Notes: generated by a model from the letters alone, not told the origin. Positions 25,524-34,964 are shown, counted from the stretch's first letter. The stretch is 64,000 nt of DNA from Desulfogranum marinum (GCF_016918565.1 NZ_JAFFQD010000001.1:248001-312000), one strand, 5' to 3'. Translations and numbers: made by a program.

Positions 25524-26882
25524 ATGAAAGCTGCAAAAGTACTTGACGAACGACAAGGACAGATCCACCGGAAAGGAACTGCCCCTTTTACTATTGACTG
25601 CGACAAAGACAGCCTTGCCGGCGCTGTCAGCCAGAGGGCTTGTGTATTTTGCGGATCGCGGGTTGTACTCTACCCTATTGCCGATGCTATACACCTTGTC
25701 CATGGCCCTATCGGATGTGCAGTGTACACCTGGGACATTCGAGGTGCCCTTTCCTCCGGCCCGGAGCTGCACCGTCTCTCATTTTCAACCGACCTCCAGG
25801 AGATGGACGTCATTTTTGGTGGCGAAAAAAAACTTGCAGCCGCCCTTGACGAGCTCATCGACCGCCACAAGCCGGCAGCCGCCTTTGTCTACTCGACCTG
25901 TATCGTCGGCTTGATCGGTGATGACCTGGAAGCAGTATGCAGCAAGGCTGCCGCCGACAAGGGCATCCCTGTGCTGCCGGTTCAGTCTGAAGGCTTTAAA
26001 GGCAACAAGCGTGCCGGATACGAGGCAGCTTGCGATGCCATGGGTCGCCTGGTCGGCACAGGTGACATTAGCGGTATCTCCAAATATTCCATTAATATCC
26101 TGGGCGACTTCAACCTGGCTGGGGAAATCTGGCTGATCCGTGAATATTTCGAGCGAATCGGCGTTGAAGTAGTTGCCAATATCACCGGCGATGGTCGGGT
26201 CGCAGATATTCAACGTTCACATGGAGCAGCACTCAATGTGGTGCAATGTTCCGGAGCAACCATGGAACTCGCCAACATGATGGAGGAGCGCTACAACATT
26301 CCGTCAATTCGCGTTTCTTATTTCGGCGTCGAAGATATGGCGGAAGCGCTTTACGAGGTAGCCAGGTATTTCAAGGACCCAGAGCTCATGGAAAAGGCAG
26401 TGGAAGTAGTACGAAGCGAACTTGAAAAACTACTGCCGGAACTCAACCGATACAAAAAGGCACTTAAGGGAAAGAAGGCCGCCATCTATGTTGGCGGTGC
26501 TTTCAAGGCCTTTTCCCTGGTCAAGGCTTTCCGACTGGTCGGCATGGATGTGGTCATGGTCGGCTCCCAGACAGGGACCAAGCAGGATTACGATGAACTT
26601 GAACAGATCACCGACGAGGGTACGATCATTGTCGACGATTCCAACCCACTGGAACTCTCCGCCTTTATAAAAGAAAAGGATGTGGATCTGTTTGTGGGCG
26701 GGGTCAAAGAACGCCCCATTGCTTATAAGCTGGGAGTCGCTTTTTGTGACCATAACCATGAAAGAAAAGAAATGCTGGCCGGCTTCGAAGGTATGCTCAA
26801 CTTTGTCCGTGAAGTCTATGGATCGGTCATGAGCCCGGTCTGGAAATTTGTCCCCCGCCGAGCAGAGGAGAGTGCGTCATGA
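25524..26882 (+). CDS. nifE: Nitrogenase FeMo-cofactor scaffold protein NifE
   Basis: The 452-residue protein is homologous to the nitrogenase alpha subunit but has the NifE pattern: ACVFCGSRVVLYPIADAIHL, VHGPIGCAVYTWDIRG, STCIVGLIGDDLEAVC and IPVLPVQSEGFKG. Its cysteines hold the P-cluster-like [4Fe-4S] and the L-cluster received from NifB. NifE forms an alpha2beta2 scaffold with NifN, on which molybdenum and homocitrate are added. The last four bases (ATGA) are shared with nifN. It is first in the operon behind the sigma-54 promoter at 25455. Confidence 0.96.
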   Translation: MKAAKVLDERQGQIHRKGTAPFTIDCDKDSLAGAVSQRACVFCGSRVVLYPIADAIHLVHGPIGCAVYTWDIRGALSSGPELHRLSFSTDLQEMDVIFGGEKKLAAALDELIDRHKPAAAFVYSTCIVGLIGDDLEAVCSKAAADKGIPVLPVQSEGFKGNKRAGYEAACDAMGRLVGTGDISGISKYSINILGDFNLAGEIWLIREYFERIGVEVVANITGDGRVADIQRSHGAALNVVQCSGATMELANMMEERYNIPSIRVSYFGVEDMAEALYEVARYFKDPELMEKAVEVVRSELEKLLPELNRYKKALKGKKAAIYVGGAFKAFSLVKAFRLVGMDVVMVGSQTGTKQDYDELEQITDEGTIIVDDSNPLELSAFIKEKDVDLFVGGVKERPIAYKLGVAFCDHNHERKEMLAGFEGMLNFVREVYGSVMSPVWKFVPRRAEESAS

Positions 26883-28231
26883 GTAAAATGCCTAATTACA
26901 CTTCAACCACCAATGCCTGTAAACTCTGTAAACCTCTAGGAGCCTCCCTGGCTTTTCGAGGCATAGAAGGTTGCGTCCCTTTTCTCCACGGATCTCAGGG
27001 GTGCGCGACCTACATGCGTCGCTACATCATCAGCCACTTCAACGAACCAATTGATATCGCATCCTCGTCCCTGGGAGAAAAACACGCAGTGTATGGCGGA
27101 GCAGCTAACCTGAAACTCGGCCTGAAAAACGTAACGTCCAAATACACACCAGAGTTAATCGGAGTAGCCACTACCTGTCTCACCGAAACCATCGGCGACA
27201 ATGTGCCGATGATCCTTCACGAATATCATGAAGAATTCGGAACAGACGATTCGCCTGCGGTGGTAACAGTTTCCACGCCAAGCTATGCAGGCACCCACAT
27301 GGAAGGATTCCATGCAGCTACCACCGCTATCGTTGACCAGCTCACCATGCCCACCGCCATGCACGACAAAACAAACCTATTCAGTGGGTTTATCTCAACG
27401 GCGGACATCAGGCATCTCAAAGAAATTTGCGAAGATTGGGAAATGCCGATCACACTCATGCCCGATTACTCAGAAACCCTGGACGGGCAAGCCCTCAATG
27501 AATATCCGCTGATGCCCAAAGGCGGAACTCCGCTGGTAGAGATCAAACAAATGGGTGGGGCAAAAGCAACCATTGAGCTGGGAGCGACTTTACCTGGCAG
27601 GACAGCAGGAAAGGTGCTGGAAGAACGTTTTTCAACCAAATTGTACCAGCTCGGCTTACCCATAGGCATCAGAGAGACCGATGCATTTTTCGAGACACTT
27701 ACCACCATAAGCGGCAAAACGATCCCAACAAAATACAGTTCTGCCCGTGGTCGGCTGATTGACAGCATGGTTGACGGGCACAAATACATCTTTGGCAAAC
27801 GTGCGGTTGTCTTTGGCGAAGAAGACCTGGTAGTTGGGCTGACCTCATTTCTAGCAGAAATAGGAATCAAGCCGGTACTCTGTGCCTCGGGCGGAAACAG
27901 TAAAAAGATGAAAAAAGCCATAGAGAAAGTGATGGAAGGCATGGACTGCGAGATGCCGATCGTAAAGGACAATGTGGATTTTTACGATATCGAGTCCGAG
28001 GCCGCTGAGCTGGATATTGATTTAGTCATAGGCCATTCCAAAGGATATGCCTTTGCCAGAAAATTTGAAATCCCGATTATCAGAGTAGGATTTCCGGTCC
28101 ATGACCGGGTGGGCGGTCAGCGTATTCTCCACCTTGGCTATCACGGTGCCCAGAGTCTGTTTGACACCATCACCAACACCATTATTGCAAAAAAACAAAG
28201 CGATTCACCTGTAGGCTATAGCTACATGTAA
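26879..28231 (+). CDS. nifN: Nitrogenase FeMo-cofactor scaffold protein NifN
   Basis: The 450-residue partner of NifE is related to the nitrogenase beta subunit. Visible are ACKLCKPLGASLAFRGIEGC, VPFLHGSQGCATYMRRYI and GVATTCLTETIGDNVPMI. The start overlaps nifE by four bases, which suggests translational coupling and equal amounts of the two proteins. Length is normal for NifN. Ordering E-N-B is common in anaerobic diazotrophs. nifH, nifD and nifK are not in this window. Confidence 0.95.
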   Translation: MSKMPNYTSTTNACKLCKPLGASLAFRGIEGCVPFLHGSQGCATYMRRYIISHFNEPIDIASSSLGEKHAVYGGAANLKLGLKNVTSKYTPELIGVATTCLTETIGDNVPMILHEYHEEFGTDDSPAVVTVSTPSYAGTHMEGFHAATTAIVDQLTMPTAMHDKTNLFSGFISTADIRHLKEICEDWEMPITLMPDYSETLDGQALNEYPLMPKGGTPLVEIKQMGGAKATIELGATLPGRTAGKVLEERFSTKLYQLGLPIGIRETDAFFETLTTISGKTIPTKYSSARGRLIDSMVDGHKYIFGKRAVVFGEEDLVVGLTSFLAEIGIKPVLCASGGNSKKMKKAIEKVMEGMDCEMPIVKDNVDFYDIESEAAELDIDLVIGHSKGYAFARKFEIPIIRVGFPVHDRVGGQRILHLGYHGAQSLFDTITNTIIAKKQSDSPVGYSYM

Positions 28232-28262
28232 AAGGTGTTTCCCGCTTACAAAGGGAGAAGAC

Positions 28263-29537
28263 ATGAAAAAGATTATAACCAAAGATTATCATCGCCACCC
28301 CTGTTTCAATGCAGAGGTAAAAGGGCAATTTGGTCGAGTACATCTTCCTGTTGCCCCAAAGTGCAATATTAAATGCAATTTTTGTGATCGCAAGTACGAC
28401 TGCGTGAACGAGTCCCGCCCAGGAGTTACCAGTAGTGTCCTCTCTCCGGAGCAAGCTGGAGTGTACATGCAGCAGGTCCTCGAAAAGGAGCCACGGATTA
28501 CGGTGGCCGGTATCGCCGGCCCAGGCGACCCTTTTGCCAATCCTGAGGAAACCCTGGGAACCATGCGAATGATAAGAAAAAATCATCCGGACATGATTCT
28601 CTGCCTTTCATCAAACGGCATGAATATCGGCCCCTACATTGAAGAGTTGGCAGTAATAGGGGTCAGCCATATTACCATTACCGTTTGTGCGGTCGACCCG
28701 GAGGTAGGAAAAGAAGTATATTCATGGGTCAAGGACGGAAATATTGTATACCGTGGTAAACAGGCTGCCGAAGTGCTTCTTTCTAGGCAGATCGAAGCAA
28801 TCAAAAAATTGAAAGCGCATGATATAACAGTAAAAGTAAACTCCATTGTTATCCCCAGTGTCAACGACCATCACATTGAGGAGATAGCGCAAAAAATGGA
28901 GGAACTAGGGGTTGACCTGCTCAACTGCATCGCCATGTTCCCCAATGTAAACACCCCTTTTGGGCATCTGCCACAGCCTGACAAAAAAACCATGGCATCG
29001 ATTCGCTCCATGGCAGAGCAGTACCTCCCACAGATGCGCCATTGCACCAGGTGCCGAGCAGACGCGGTAGGCCTTTTAGATGATGACAAAACCGAAGAGT
29101 TCAGGAGCTGCCTCTCAGCCTGCTCAACCTTAAAGCCAATGCCTGCTCACAAGCGCCCTTATGTTGCGGTCGGCACCCTTGAAGGCATTCTCATTAACCA
29201 ACACCTGGGCGAAGCAAAATCGTTTCAGATATGGGAGACAGATGGTAAGCAGTACAAGAAGGTGGAAGACCGTCCTGCTGCGGAGGCTGGCGGCGGTATA
29301 AAACGCTGGCACCAACTCGCGAAAATACTTGGTGATTGTCGCGCGGTATTGGTCAGCGGGGTTGGCGATACACCTGCAGAAATCATGAGTAAGGCCGGAA
29401 TAAAACCGGTTGAAGCATCTGGATTTATTGAAGAAGGGTTGCGGGTTGTTTACGAGGGCAAAGCTACCGAGAGACTGAAAGGGAGAAATCCCTGTGCCGA
29501 TGGTTCGTGCGCGGGGACAGGTACCGGCTGCGGCTGA
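28263..29537 (+). CDS. nifB: Radical SAM FeMo-cofactor core synthase NifB with NifX-like domain
   Basis: The 424-residue protein combines a radical-SAM domain (CNIKCNFCDRKYDC, the CX3CX2C cluster site, and GIAGPGDPFANP) with a C-terminal NifX/NafY-like cofactor-carrying domain from about residue 300 (VAVGTLEGILINQHLGEAKS). It fuses two [4Fe-4S] clusters around a SAM-derived carbide to make NifB-co, the L-cluster passed to NifEN. The tail is Cys/Gly rich (CADGSCAGTGTGCG). AGGGAGAAGAC precedes the ATG, 31 bp after nifN. Confidence 0.96.
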   Translation: MKKIITKDYHRHPCFNAEVKGQFGRVHLPVAPKCNIKCNFCDRKYDCVNESRPGVTSSVLSPEQAGVYMQQVLEKEPRITVAGIAGPGDPFANPEETLGTMRMIRKNHPDMILCLSSNGMNIGPYIEELAVIGVSHITITVCAVDPEVGKEVYSWVKDGNIVYRGKQAAEVLLSRQIEAIKKLKAHDITVKVNSIVIPSVNDHHIEEIAQKMEELGVDLLNCIAMFPNVNTPFGHLPQPDKKTMASIRSMAEQYLPQMRHCTRCRADAVGLLDDDKTEEFRSCLSACSTLKPMPAHKRPYVAVGTLEGILINQHLGEAKSFQIWETDGKQYKKVEDRPAAEAGGGIKRWHQLAKILGDCRAVLVSGVGDTPAEIMSKAGIKPVEASGFIEEGLRVVYEGKATERLKGRNPCADGSCAGTGTGCG

Positions 29538-29591
29538 AATACCCCCAATAAACGACTGTTTTTCCGTAGTCAAAACGATGGTACAGCTAAA

Positions 29592-29638
29592 GTGTTTTGG
29601 TAGAAATATACATAAGATTCATTTTTCTACCAAAACAC
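29592..29638 (+). terminator. Hairpin after nifB
   Basis: A perfect 15-bp stem GTGTTTTGGTAGAAA / TTTCTACCAAAACAC with a 17-base loop follows nifB by ~55 bp. No T-run follows, so it may protect the mRNA 3' end or act as a weak terminator. The rest of the gap to 29894 shows nothing else. Confidence 0.6.
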
Positions 29639-29894
29639 CTGCAGGTAACACCCTCTTCGCTTCTCTCCCCGACCAGCGAGCTATTCGAGAATCTTAGAGC
29701 ATAAACGGACGGAGTAATTTCGCAGACGTATTTTTCACGAATACACGCCTATCCAGCACCAGGAAATAAGCTAAATTATACTTCCAGGTCACCAATATCT
29801 ATAAACAACCTTCCCGTATAGCATTCTTTATGGTAAACAACCGCCATGCGTTATTATAAAAAGGGATAAAGAAGCTATAGAGAGTGCAAATACA

Positions 29895-30701
29895 TTGAAA
29901 AAACTTACTCAGGTTATTTCATCAGCAATGCTGCTTTACCAGATGAGCGATGGAACAGACAAAGAAGATCCGGTTATCGCTCTGCTGCAGGCTATCTCCA
30001 CAAATGGTTCTATCAACCAGGCTGCAAAATCTATTGGACTCAGCTACAAGGCGACCTGGGAGAGGATAAAAACTATCAATAACCTCTCTCCTACACCGCT
30101 CATCAATAGGCAAACCGGAGGCAGCGGAGGTGGCGGGACTGTTCTCACTGAAGAAGGCCAAGCCTTTTTAAGCAAAGCTTCCCTCTTTCGATTTGAGCTG
30201 CAAAAACTCGTCAATTTTTTTCACGATTCACCAGAAGACGCATATGCCATGCTTAGAACTCTTAGGGGAATGGAAATGAAACTCAGCGCCCGTAACGTCT
30301 GGCTCGGCAATATTACTCATATTGAACCTGGTGCTGTCAATAGCGTCGTCACCATTAGCCTGAAAGGAAAGGATATAATTGTCTCTTCTATCACGGATAA
30401 TTCCGTTAAACGACTCTGCCTTGAGGTGGGCAAAGAAGTGTATGCCATTGTTAAAGCCACCTCTGTAATGCTCAGCCTCGATGTTGTCCCTGGGAAAATT
30501 TCTGCACGCAATGTTCTCAAGGGAACAATCAATCGCATTGCCGCCGGAGCAGTAAACGATGAAGTCATCATCGACATTGCCGACGGCAATACGGTCACAT
30601 CCATACTGACCAGTGAAAGCGTCCGCAATCTACACCTTGCCAGTGGCACCGAGGTGTCTGCAATTATAAAGGCATCGAGTGTTTTACTTGCAATACCATA
30701 G
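29895..30701 (+). CDS. modE: Molybdate-responsive regulator ModE
   Basis: The 268-residue protein has a LysR-like winged helix at the N-terminus (NGSINQAAKSIGLSYKATWE) and a glycine-rich RQTGGSGGGGTVLTEEG, the ModE wing signature. Two Mop/TOBE modules follow, beginning LSARNVWLGNI and ISARNVLKGTI. Dimeric ModE binds molybdate through the Mop domains and represses uptake genes when metal is plentiful. The start is a TTG at 29895 with a purine-rich AGAGAG upstream; no better codon is present. It heads modE-modC-modA-modB, directly after the nif operon. Confidence 0.9.
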   Translation: MKKLTQVISSAMLLYQMSDGTDKEDPVIALLQAISTNGSINQAAKSIGLSYKATWERIKTINNLSPTPLINRQTGGSGGGGTVLTEEGQAFLSKASLFRFELQKLVNFFHDSPEDAYAMLRTLRGMEMKLSARNVWLGNITHIEPGAVNSVVTISLKGKDIIVSSITDNSVKRLCLEVGKEVYAIVKATSVMLSLDVVPGKISARNVLKGTINRIAAGAVNDEVIIDIADGNTVTSILTSESVRNLHLASGTEVSAIIKASSVLLAIP

Positions 30702-30755
30702 TGCAAAAAACATATCAGTGACAATGAACATATTAAATGAGAGAGAGACACGCAA

Positions 30756-31508
30756 ATGGCTCTGCAGGTAAAAATTCAAAAACAACTCAGATTTTTCAAC
30801 TTGGAGGTATCTCTGACCTGTGCACCAGGAACCCTCACAGCGATTGTCGGTCCTTCAGGTGCCGGAAAAAGCACCTTAATACGAATCATTTCCGGCTTAG
30901 ACCGTCCAGACAGCGGCACTATTAGCTTTGGAGACAAGTATTGGAATGATTGCTCGATGAAGCTGCATGTCACTCCCCAGGACCGCAAGGTCAGCTTGGT
31001 CTTTCAGGAATACACTCTATTCCCGCACCTCACAGTCCGCCAAAATATAGTTTTTGGAGCAAAAAACGACAATGGTATCGATGAGTTGCTGGAGCAATTC
31101 GGTATCATCCATGTTGCACATCGTAAACCGGCAAGTATTTCCGGTGGAGAACGTCAGCGGGCAGCGTTCTGTCAGGCCCTTGCCCGCGACCCGGTTTTAC
31201 TGCTGCTCGACGAGCCTTTTTCAGCCCTGGATAGAGCAACACGGGAATTACTTCGTAAAAAACTTAGTAAATTGAAACAGGACTTGCATATCCCCATAGT
31301 TCACATCACTCACGACCTGAAAGAGGCACATGACCTTGCTGACAACATCTATGTCATGGAAAGTGGCAAAGCCTCGCCGCAATGGTTAGAACAGTATGCA
31401 CCTTATGACGCACCTCCTTCCGTCGAAAACTTACCCCGTAAAACGTGGCAGCATCCGGAAGCCGCAGTGCCAAAAATTACCCCATTAACATGCTTTAATT
31501 GCTTATAA
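30756..31508 (+). CDS. modC: Molybdate ABC transporter ATP-binding protein
   Basis: The 250-residue ATPase has Walker A GPSGAGKSTL, the Q-loop FQEYTLFPHLTVRQN, the ABC signature ISGGERQRAAFC and Walker B LLLLDEPFSALD. It would power uptake with the downstream ModA and ModB proteins. It is about 100 residues shorter than E. coli ModC: the C-terminal TOBE/Mop regulatory domain is missing, and the tail after the ATPase core (SPQWLEQYAPYDAPPS) does not resemble one. Substrate assignment depends on the neighbouring modE and modA genes. Confidence 0.85.
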   Translation: MALQVKIQKQLRFFNLEVSLTCAPGTLTAIVGPSGAGKSTLIRIISGLDRPDSGTISFGDKYWNDCSMKLHVTPQDRKVSLVFQEYTLFPHLTVRQNIVFGAKNDNGIDELLEQFGIIHVAHRKPASISGGERQRAAFCQALARDPVLLLLDEPFSALDRATRELLRKKLSKLKQDLHIPIVHITHDLKEAHDLADNIYVMESGKASPQWLEQYAPYDAPPSVENLPRKTWQHPEAAVPKITPLTCFNCL

Positions 31509-31526
31509 AACAAAGGAGACTTTACA

Positions 31527-32249
31527 ATGCGAATGCAACGAATATGGTTAGTTATGATGTTGATACTGTTCGCGCCAGCTTTAGTTCAAGCCAAAACAGT
31601 CCTTGCCTCAGGAGCAGGATACCGTTCCGTTGTTGACGACCTGACAGATGCCTATACTCATGAAACCGGCAACGAAATTGAACGTATCTATGGCAACATG
31701 GCACGTATTGTTGCCCAAGCCCGTTCCAGCGGAAACGTAGATCTGCTACTCGGCGACGTTATTTTCCTGGAACAGGCAAAACTTCCCTTTATCGCAAAGC
31801 AGGTTCTGGGCCATGGCAGACTTGTGGCTGCATTTCCGAAGGGAAGCAGCTTCAATGGCATACAGGACTTTCTAGCACCCGAAGTCAAACGCATAGCCAT
31901 TCCTGACACAACCAGGGCTATTTATGGAAAAGCCGCTCTTCAATATATTCAGAACAAAAGGGTGTACGAGGAAGTGCAGCCAAAAATAATGATGGTTGCC
32001 ACTGTGCCACAGGCTGCATCCTACGTTATTGCCGGCGAGGTCGATTTTGCATTGATTAACCTCACCCATGCCAGGAAAATAAAGGATAGCATCGGCGGCT
32101 ACACCATAATTGATGAAAAAGCTTATTCTCCGATCAAAATTATCATCGGACAACTGGAAACAAAATCGGGCACCCTATCGTCCGAAACATTTCTGCAGTT
32201 CCTGCGTTCAGATACGGCCCAAGAAATCATAGCCCGTCACGGCATGTGA
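31527..32249 (+). CDS. modA: Molybdate-type ABC transporter periplasmic binding protein
   Basis: The 240-residue precursor has a signal peptide (MQRIWLVMMLILFAPALVQA) and a ModA-like binding fold: TVLASGAGYRSVVDDLTDAY near the start and YVIAGEVDFALINLTHARK in the second lobe, where a Tyr/Ala/Val set contacts the oxyanion in ModA. It should capture molybdate (or tungstate) in the periplasm. GGAG lies nine bases before the ATG. The stop overlaps modB. The sequence is a divergent ModA, so the metal preference is not certain. Confidence 0.82.
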   Translation: MRMQRIWLVMMLILFAPALVQAKTVLASGAGYRSVVDDLTDAYTHETGNEIERIYGNMARIVAQARSSGNVDLLLGDVIFLEQAKLPFIAKQVLGHGRLVAAFPKGSSFNGIQDFLAPEVKRIAIPDTTRAIYGKAALQYIQNKRVYEEVQPKIMMVATVPQAASYVIAGEVDFALINLTHARKIKDSIGGYTIIDEKAYSPIKIIIGQLETKSGTLSSETFLQFLRSDTAQEIIARHGM

Positions 32250-32929
32250 AATTCGCTATGAATCTAGCTACGCTTCTCGCAAACAATGTACCAATGCAGC
32301 CGTTGATACTTTCAGGACAGGTAGTACTGACCTCAACTCTTATCCAACTGTTGCTGAGCGTTCCTCTGGCTTGCTGGCTCGCCCGCTCACAGGGCCCAAT
32401 GAATGCCATTATTGATACCGCAGTTACTCTGCCCCTCGTGTTCCCGCCTGTAGCACTGGGATTTGCGCTACTGATGTTGCTTGGACGTAATGGTCCGGTG
32501 GGAAAACTTTTTGGAGAGAGCATAATCTTTAGTTTTCCGGCTTTGGTTATTGCCGCAGTCATTGCCGGATTGCCGCTGGCAGTTAAACCAATCCAAGCAG
32601 CTTTGCGTTCTCCAGAGGCAACCAAGCTAACGGAGGTGGCGGCTATACTCGGAAAATCCAGGACAACCATATTCCTTCGCGTTCTTCTCCCCTACGCAAA
32701 ACGAAGTATTGTCGCTGGGGTACTGCTTGCCGCAGGAAGATCATTAGGTGAAGTAGGAATGACTCTGATGCTTGGCGGCAATGTCATAGGCAGAACCAAT
32801 ACGGTTTCGCTTGAAATATACAATGCTGTCTTTAATGGTGAACTGGAAAAAGCTGGAGCGCTCACGTTTCTTGTCGGGTGCATATCAATCTCTATGTTCA
32901 TCGTTTTAAAAAAAATTTCCGACACTTAA
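32246..32929 (+). CDS. modB: Molybdate ABC transporter permease
   Basis: The 227-residue membrane protein has about five helices and the BPD_transp_1 EAA-type loop (EVAAILGKSRTTIFLRVLLP, then GRSLGEVGMTLMLGG). LPLVFPPVALGFALLMLLGR is typical of ModB. It forms the channel of the transporter. The GTG start at 32246 overlaps the modA stop (GTGA); an ATG at 32258 is the alternative. A T-rich terminator follows at 32934. Confidence 0.9.
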   Translation: MKFAMNLATLLANNVPMQPLILSGQVVLTSTLIQLLLSVPLACWLARSQGPMNAIIDTAVTLPLVFPPVALGFALLMLLGRNGPVGKLFGESIIFSFPALVIAAVIAGLPLAVKPIQAALRSPEATKLTEVAAILGKSRTTIFLRVLLPYAKRSIVAGVLLAAGRSLGEVGMTLMLGGNVIGRTNTVSLEIYNAVFNGELEKAGALTFLVGCISISMFIVLKKISDT

Positions 32930-32933
32930 ACGA

Positions 32934-32960
32934 ATCAAGACCATCTTGATTTTTTTCTTT
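32934..32960 (+). terminator. Intrinsic terminator of the mod operon
   Basis: ATCAAGA-CCA-TCTTGAT is followed by TTTTTTCTTT, five bases after the modB stop codon region. Confidence 0.85.
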
Positions 32961-33010
32961 ATACCCGTGGAACATATGGTGACTACACGTAACTCTTCAG
33001 CAAAGGTCTA

Positions 33011-33164
33011 CAAACTGACAATCTACCCCGAACTGTAAGGGTTTAGCAGTGCTCAAAATGTTAACAAACTGACCGATTTAGCAGATAAATACCGACTTCG
33101 ACACATCGGTATGCTGAGCGGGAAGGTCATGGAGAGCTGGGGTGCTGCTGAAGAGTTATGATTA
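33011..33164 (+). repeat. Dispersed repeat, family E copy 2
   Basis: It matches 9264-9417 from CAATCTACCCCGAACTGTAA through CTGACCGATTTAGCAGATAA and on to GGAGAG..TTA-rich ends. Terminal segments GTAAGGGTTTAGCAGTGCTC and GGTGCTGCTGAAGAGTTATG are imperfect inverse copies. It lies just upstream of the DUF4213/DUF364 gene. Confidence 0.8.
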
Positions 33165-33182
33165 CACAAACAGGAACAGACA

Positions 33183-33914
33183 ATGAATGAATCAATTTTA
33201 GGCACAATACAGACAAAGGCACATAGCCTCTGGGAACAAGAAGGTATTCTTGACGAAAACATCCACATCAATGCACGTACCCTAAGCACAGAAGAAGCCA
33301 TTGGTAACCCGGAAGGTGATGACTTCCCTCTACAGAGAGGCAAAGAAAAATTAATGGAAGCTGAATTTCGAAACGCCCGCGGTCAGGCGTTCACAGACCG
33401 TTTCGGCAATTTCAATTCCCCGCTACGCGAAATTGTAGAGATGAAACTCGATAATAATTTTCGCAGGGCAATTTTTGTATCCGCATTCAATGCTGTTCAA
33501 CGTAGTCTCAGGCAAACAGAAAAAACTATCCACTGCCGCGACAAAGGCCCGGCTCTCTGCGCACCACAATTTGTAAAACACATCATGGAAAACTATGGAA
33601 AGGTTCGCATTACCATGATCGGTTATCAGCCGGCAATGATAGAAGCCTTTGCTGAAAACTTTGAGCTTCGAATAGTTGACCTTGACCCCGACAATATCGG
33701 TAGCCGGAAATGCGGGCTCACCATCGAAGGCCCGGATAATACCGAGAATGCGATTAACGATGCTGAATTGTTAGTTGTTACGGGCTCAACTGTTGTCAAC
33801 GACACTCTGGGTGATTTTTTGCTAGAAAACAAGCCAACGATATTTTTTGGAACAACCGTGGCAGCCGCAGCCGACCTTATGGGTTGGAACCGTTTTTGTT
33901 GCGAAAGCAGCTAA
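33183..33914 (+). CDS. DUF4213/DUF364 domain protein (putative metal chelation)
   Basis: The 243-residue soluble protein matches the two-domain DUF4213 + DUF364 layout. The N-terminal part contains GNPEGDDFPLQRGKEKLMEA and GQAFTDRFGNF. The C-terminal Rossmann-like part has VRITMIGYQPAMIEAF, ELLVVTGSTVVNDTL and FFGTTVAAAADLMGW. DUF364 is described as a putative heavy-metal chelation domain, and its genes often sit beside metal transporters. Position after modECAB and nifENB suggests molybdenum handling, which is inference. AGGA precedes the ATG. Cysteines in CRDKGPALCA could bind metal. Confidence 0.75.
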   Translation: MNESILGTIQTKAHSLWEQEGILDENIHINARTLSTEEAIGNPEGDDFPLQRGKEKLMEAEFRNARGQAFTDRFGNFNSPLREIVEMKLDNNFRRAIFVSAFNAVQRSLRQTEKTIHCRDKGPALCAPQFVKHIMENYGKVRITMIGYQPAMIEAFAENFELRIVDLDPDNIGSRKCGLTIEGPDNTENAINDAELLVVTGSTVVNDTLGDFLLENKPTIFFGTTVAAAADLMGWNRFCCESS

Positions 33915-34097
33915 CCCGGATTTCTCATCAATAAAGTTTTTCGCAGGGCAAGGCACAAGCCGCGCAGCAGGTAGCGAAGACTCCGGGTAGCGAAGACTCC
34001 GGGTAGTAAACTACCGCAAGTGGTTTGCAACGCAGATCCTGCGGAAAAATCTATTGATCCGAAGGGGCAACTTTTTGATTAAAAACGAAAAACAGAC
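33914..34097 (+). repeat. Dispersed repeat, family C copy 1, with duplicated motif
   Basis: This element begins ACCCGGATTTCTCATCAATA and ends near CGAAAAACAGAC. It is nearly the reverse complement of 40597-40748, but has an extra segment of two tandem 16-bp units GGTAGCGAAGACTCCG (33970-33985, 33986-34001). The remainder of the gap up to 34418 has no recognisable gene. Confidence 0.85.
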
Positions 34098-34418
34098 TGT
34101 TAATTGGGAGTCTACTCTTTAAGTAAAAATATCAATCATTTGAATTTAAAGTCAAAAAGTTCATGAGTAATCCTGGCTGATTCTACAGAAATAGTTGCAA
34201 CCATCCAGTGTCCGTCCGAAAGCACAACCAACCACAGAACTACACTTACAAAGGACACAAACAAAATATTAATTCTCATTAAACCATCTGTCACGACTTG
34301 CTTTTTCCACCTCAACTTTTATAATATTGCACTCATACAAAGTAGCATCATTTAGAACCGCCTTAATCGGCCATAAAGTTTATTCATTCTGCCACCCAGG
34401 AGATACCGGACAGTTCCA

Positions 34419-34631
34419 ATGAGTACGGTTTTATTTATTCTTGAAGCAAAAAAAGCACCCAATGTTTGGGAGGATATCCAAACAGTCTATCCTCAAAACG
34501 AAATTTTTTCTTTTTACAGCAGCAAAGAAGAAGCAAATGCGGCCAAAACCAAGTTAAAATCGCTCTTAAGCGCACGGTGGAAGGAAAAGTTTAAAAAATA
34601 CCCTATTCGTATCCGTGAACTTGACCAATAA
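34419..34631 (+). CDS. Small hypothetical protein, 70 residues
   Basis: I do not recognise this protein. It begins MSTVLFILEAKKAPNVWEDI and is followed by an amphipathic lysine-rich helix (SSKEEANAAKTKLKSLLSAR) and a basic end (KFKKYPIRIRELDQ). No signal or membrane segment is visible. AGGAG lies 17 bases before the ATG, too far for an ideal site, so the call rests mainly on protein-like composition. It stands between repeat-rich gaps. Confidence 0.5.
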   Translation: MSTVLFILEAKKAPNVWEDIQTVYPQNEIFSFYSSKEEANAAKTKLKSLLSARWKEKFKKYPIRIRELDQ

Positions 34632-34833
34632 GAGACCCCCATTGCCCTAATGGACCTTAAAAATTTCAGTGCGCTTAAAGAGTTCTTATGCGGTCTTTCA
34701 ACCTAGAAAGATAAAAGGGAACTCTTCACTGCGAGGGTGGACACGTATAGAACATCCACTAATTCCAGGGACCGTATGCCGCATTGATACGCTGTGCTTA
34801 TCCACCCTGTACCGGACGGATCGAGGGGAAAAA

Positions 34834-34850
34834 GGTAAGCGCAGACTCCG
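34834..34850 (-). repeat. Solitary 17-bp motif
   Basis: GGTAAGCGCAGACTCCG, an inverse copy of the dispersed motif, in the gap 34632-34964, which shows no gene otherwise. Confidence 0.7.
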
Positions 34851-34964
34851 TAATGTCCTGGTTTCACTGTTAAGAAGCTACCACACACAAAATAGCTTCA
34901 GATTAAAAAGGTGCCTCCCCTGCCGCAAGGAAGCACACTTTTCGCTCCCGATACCAGCTACCGT

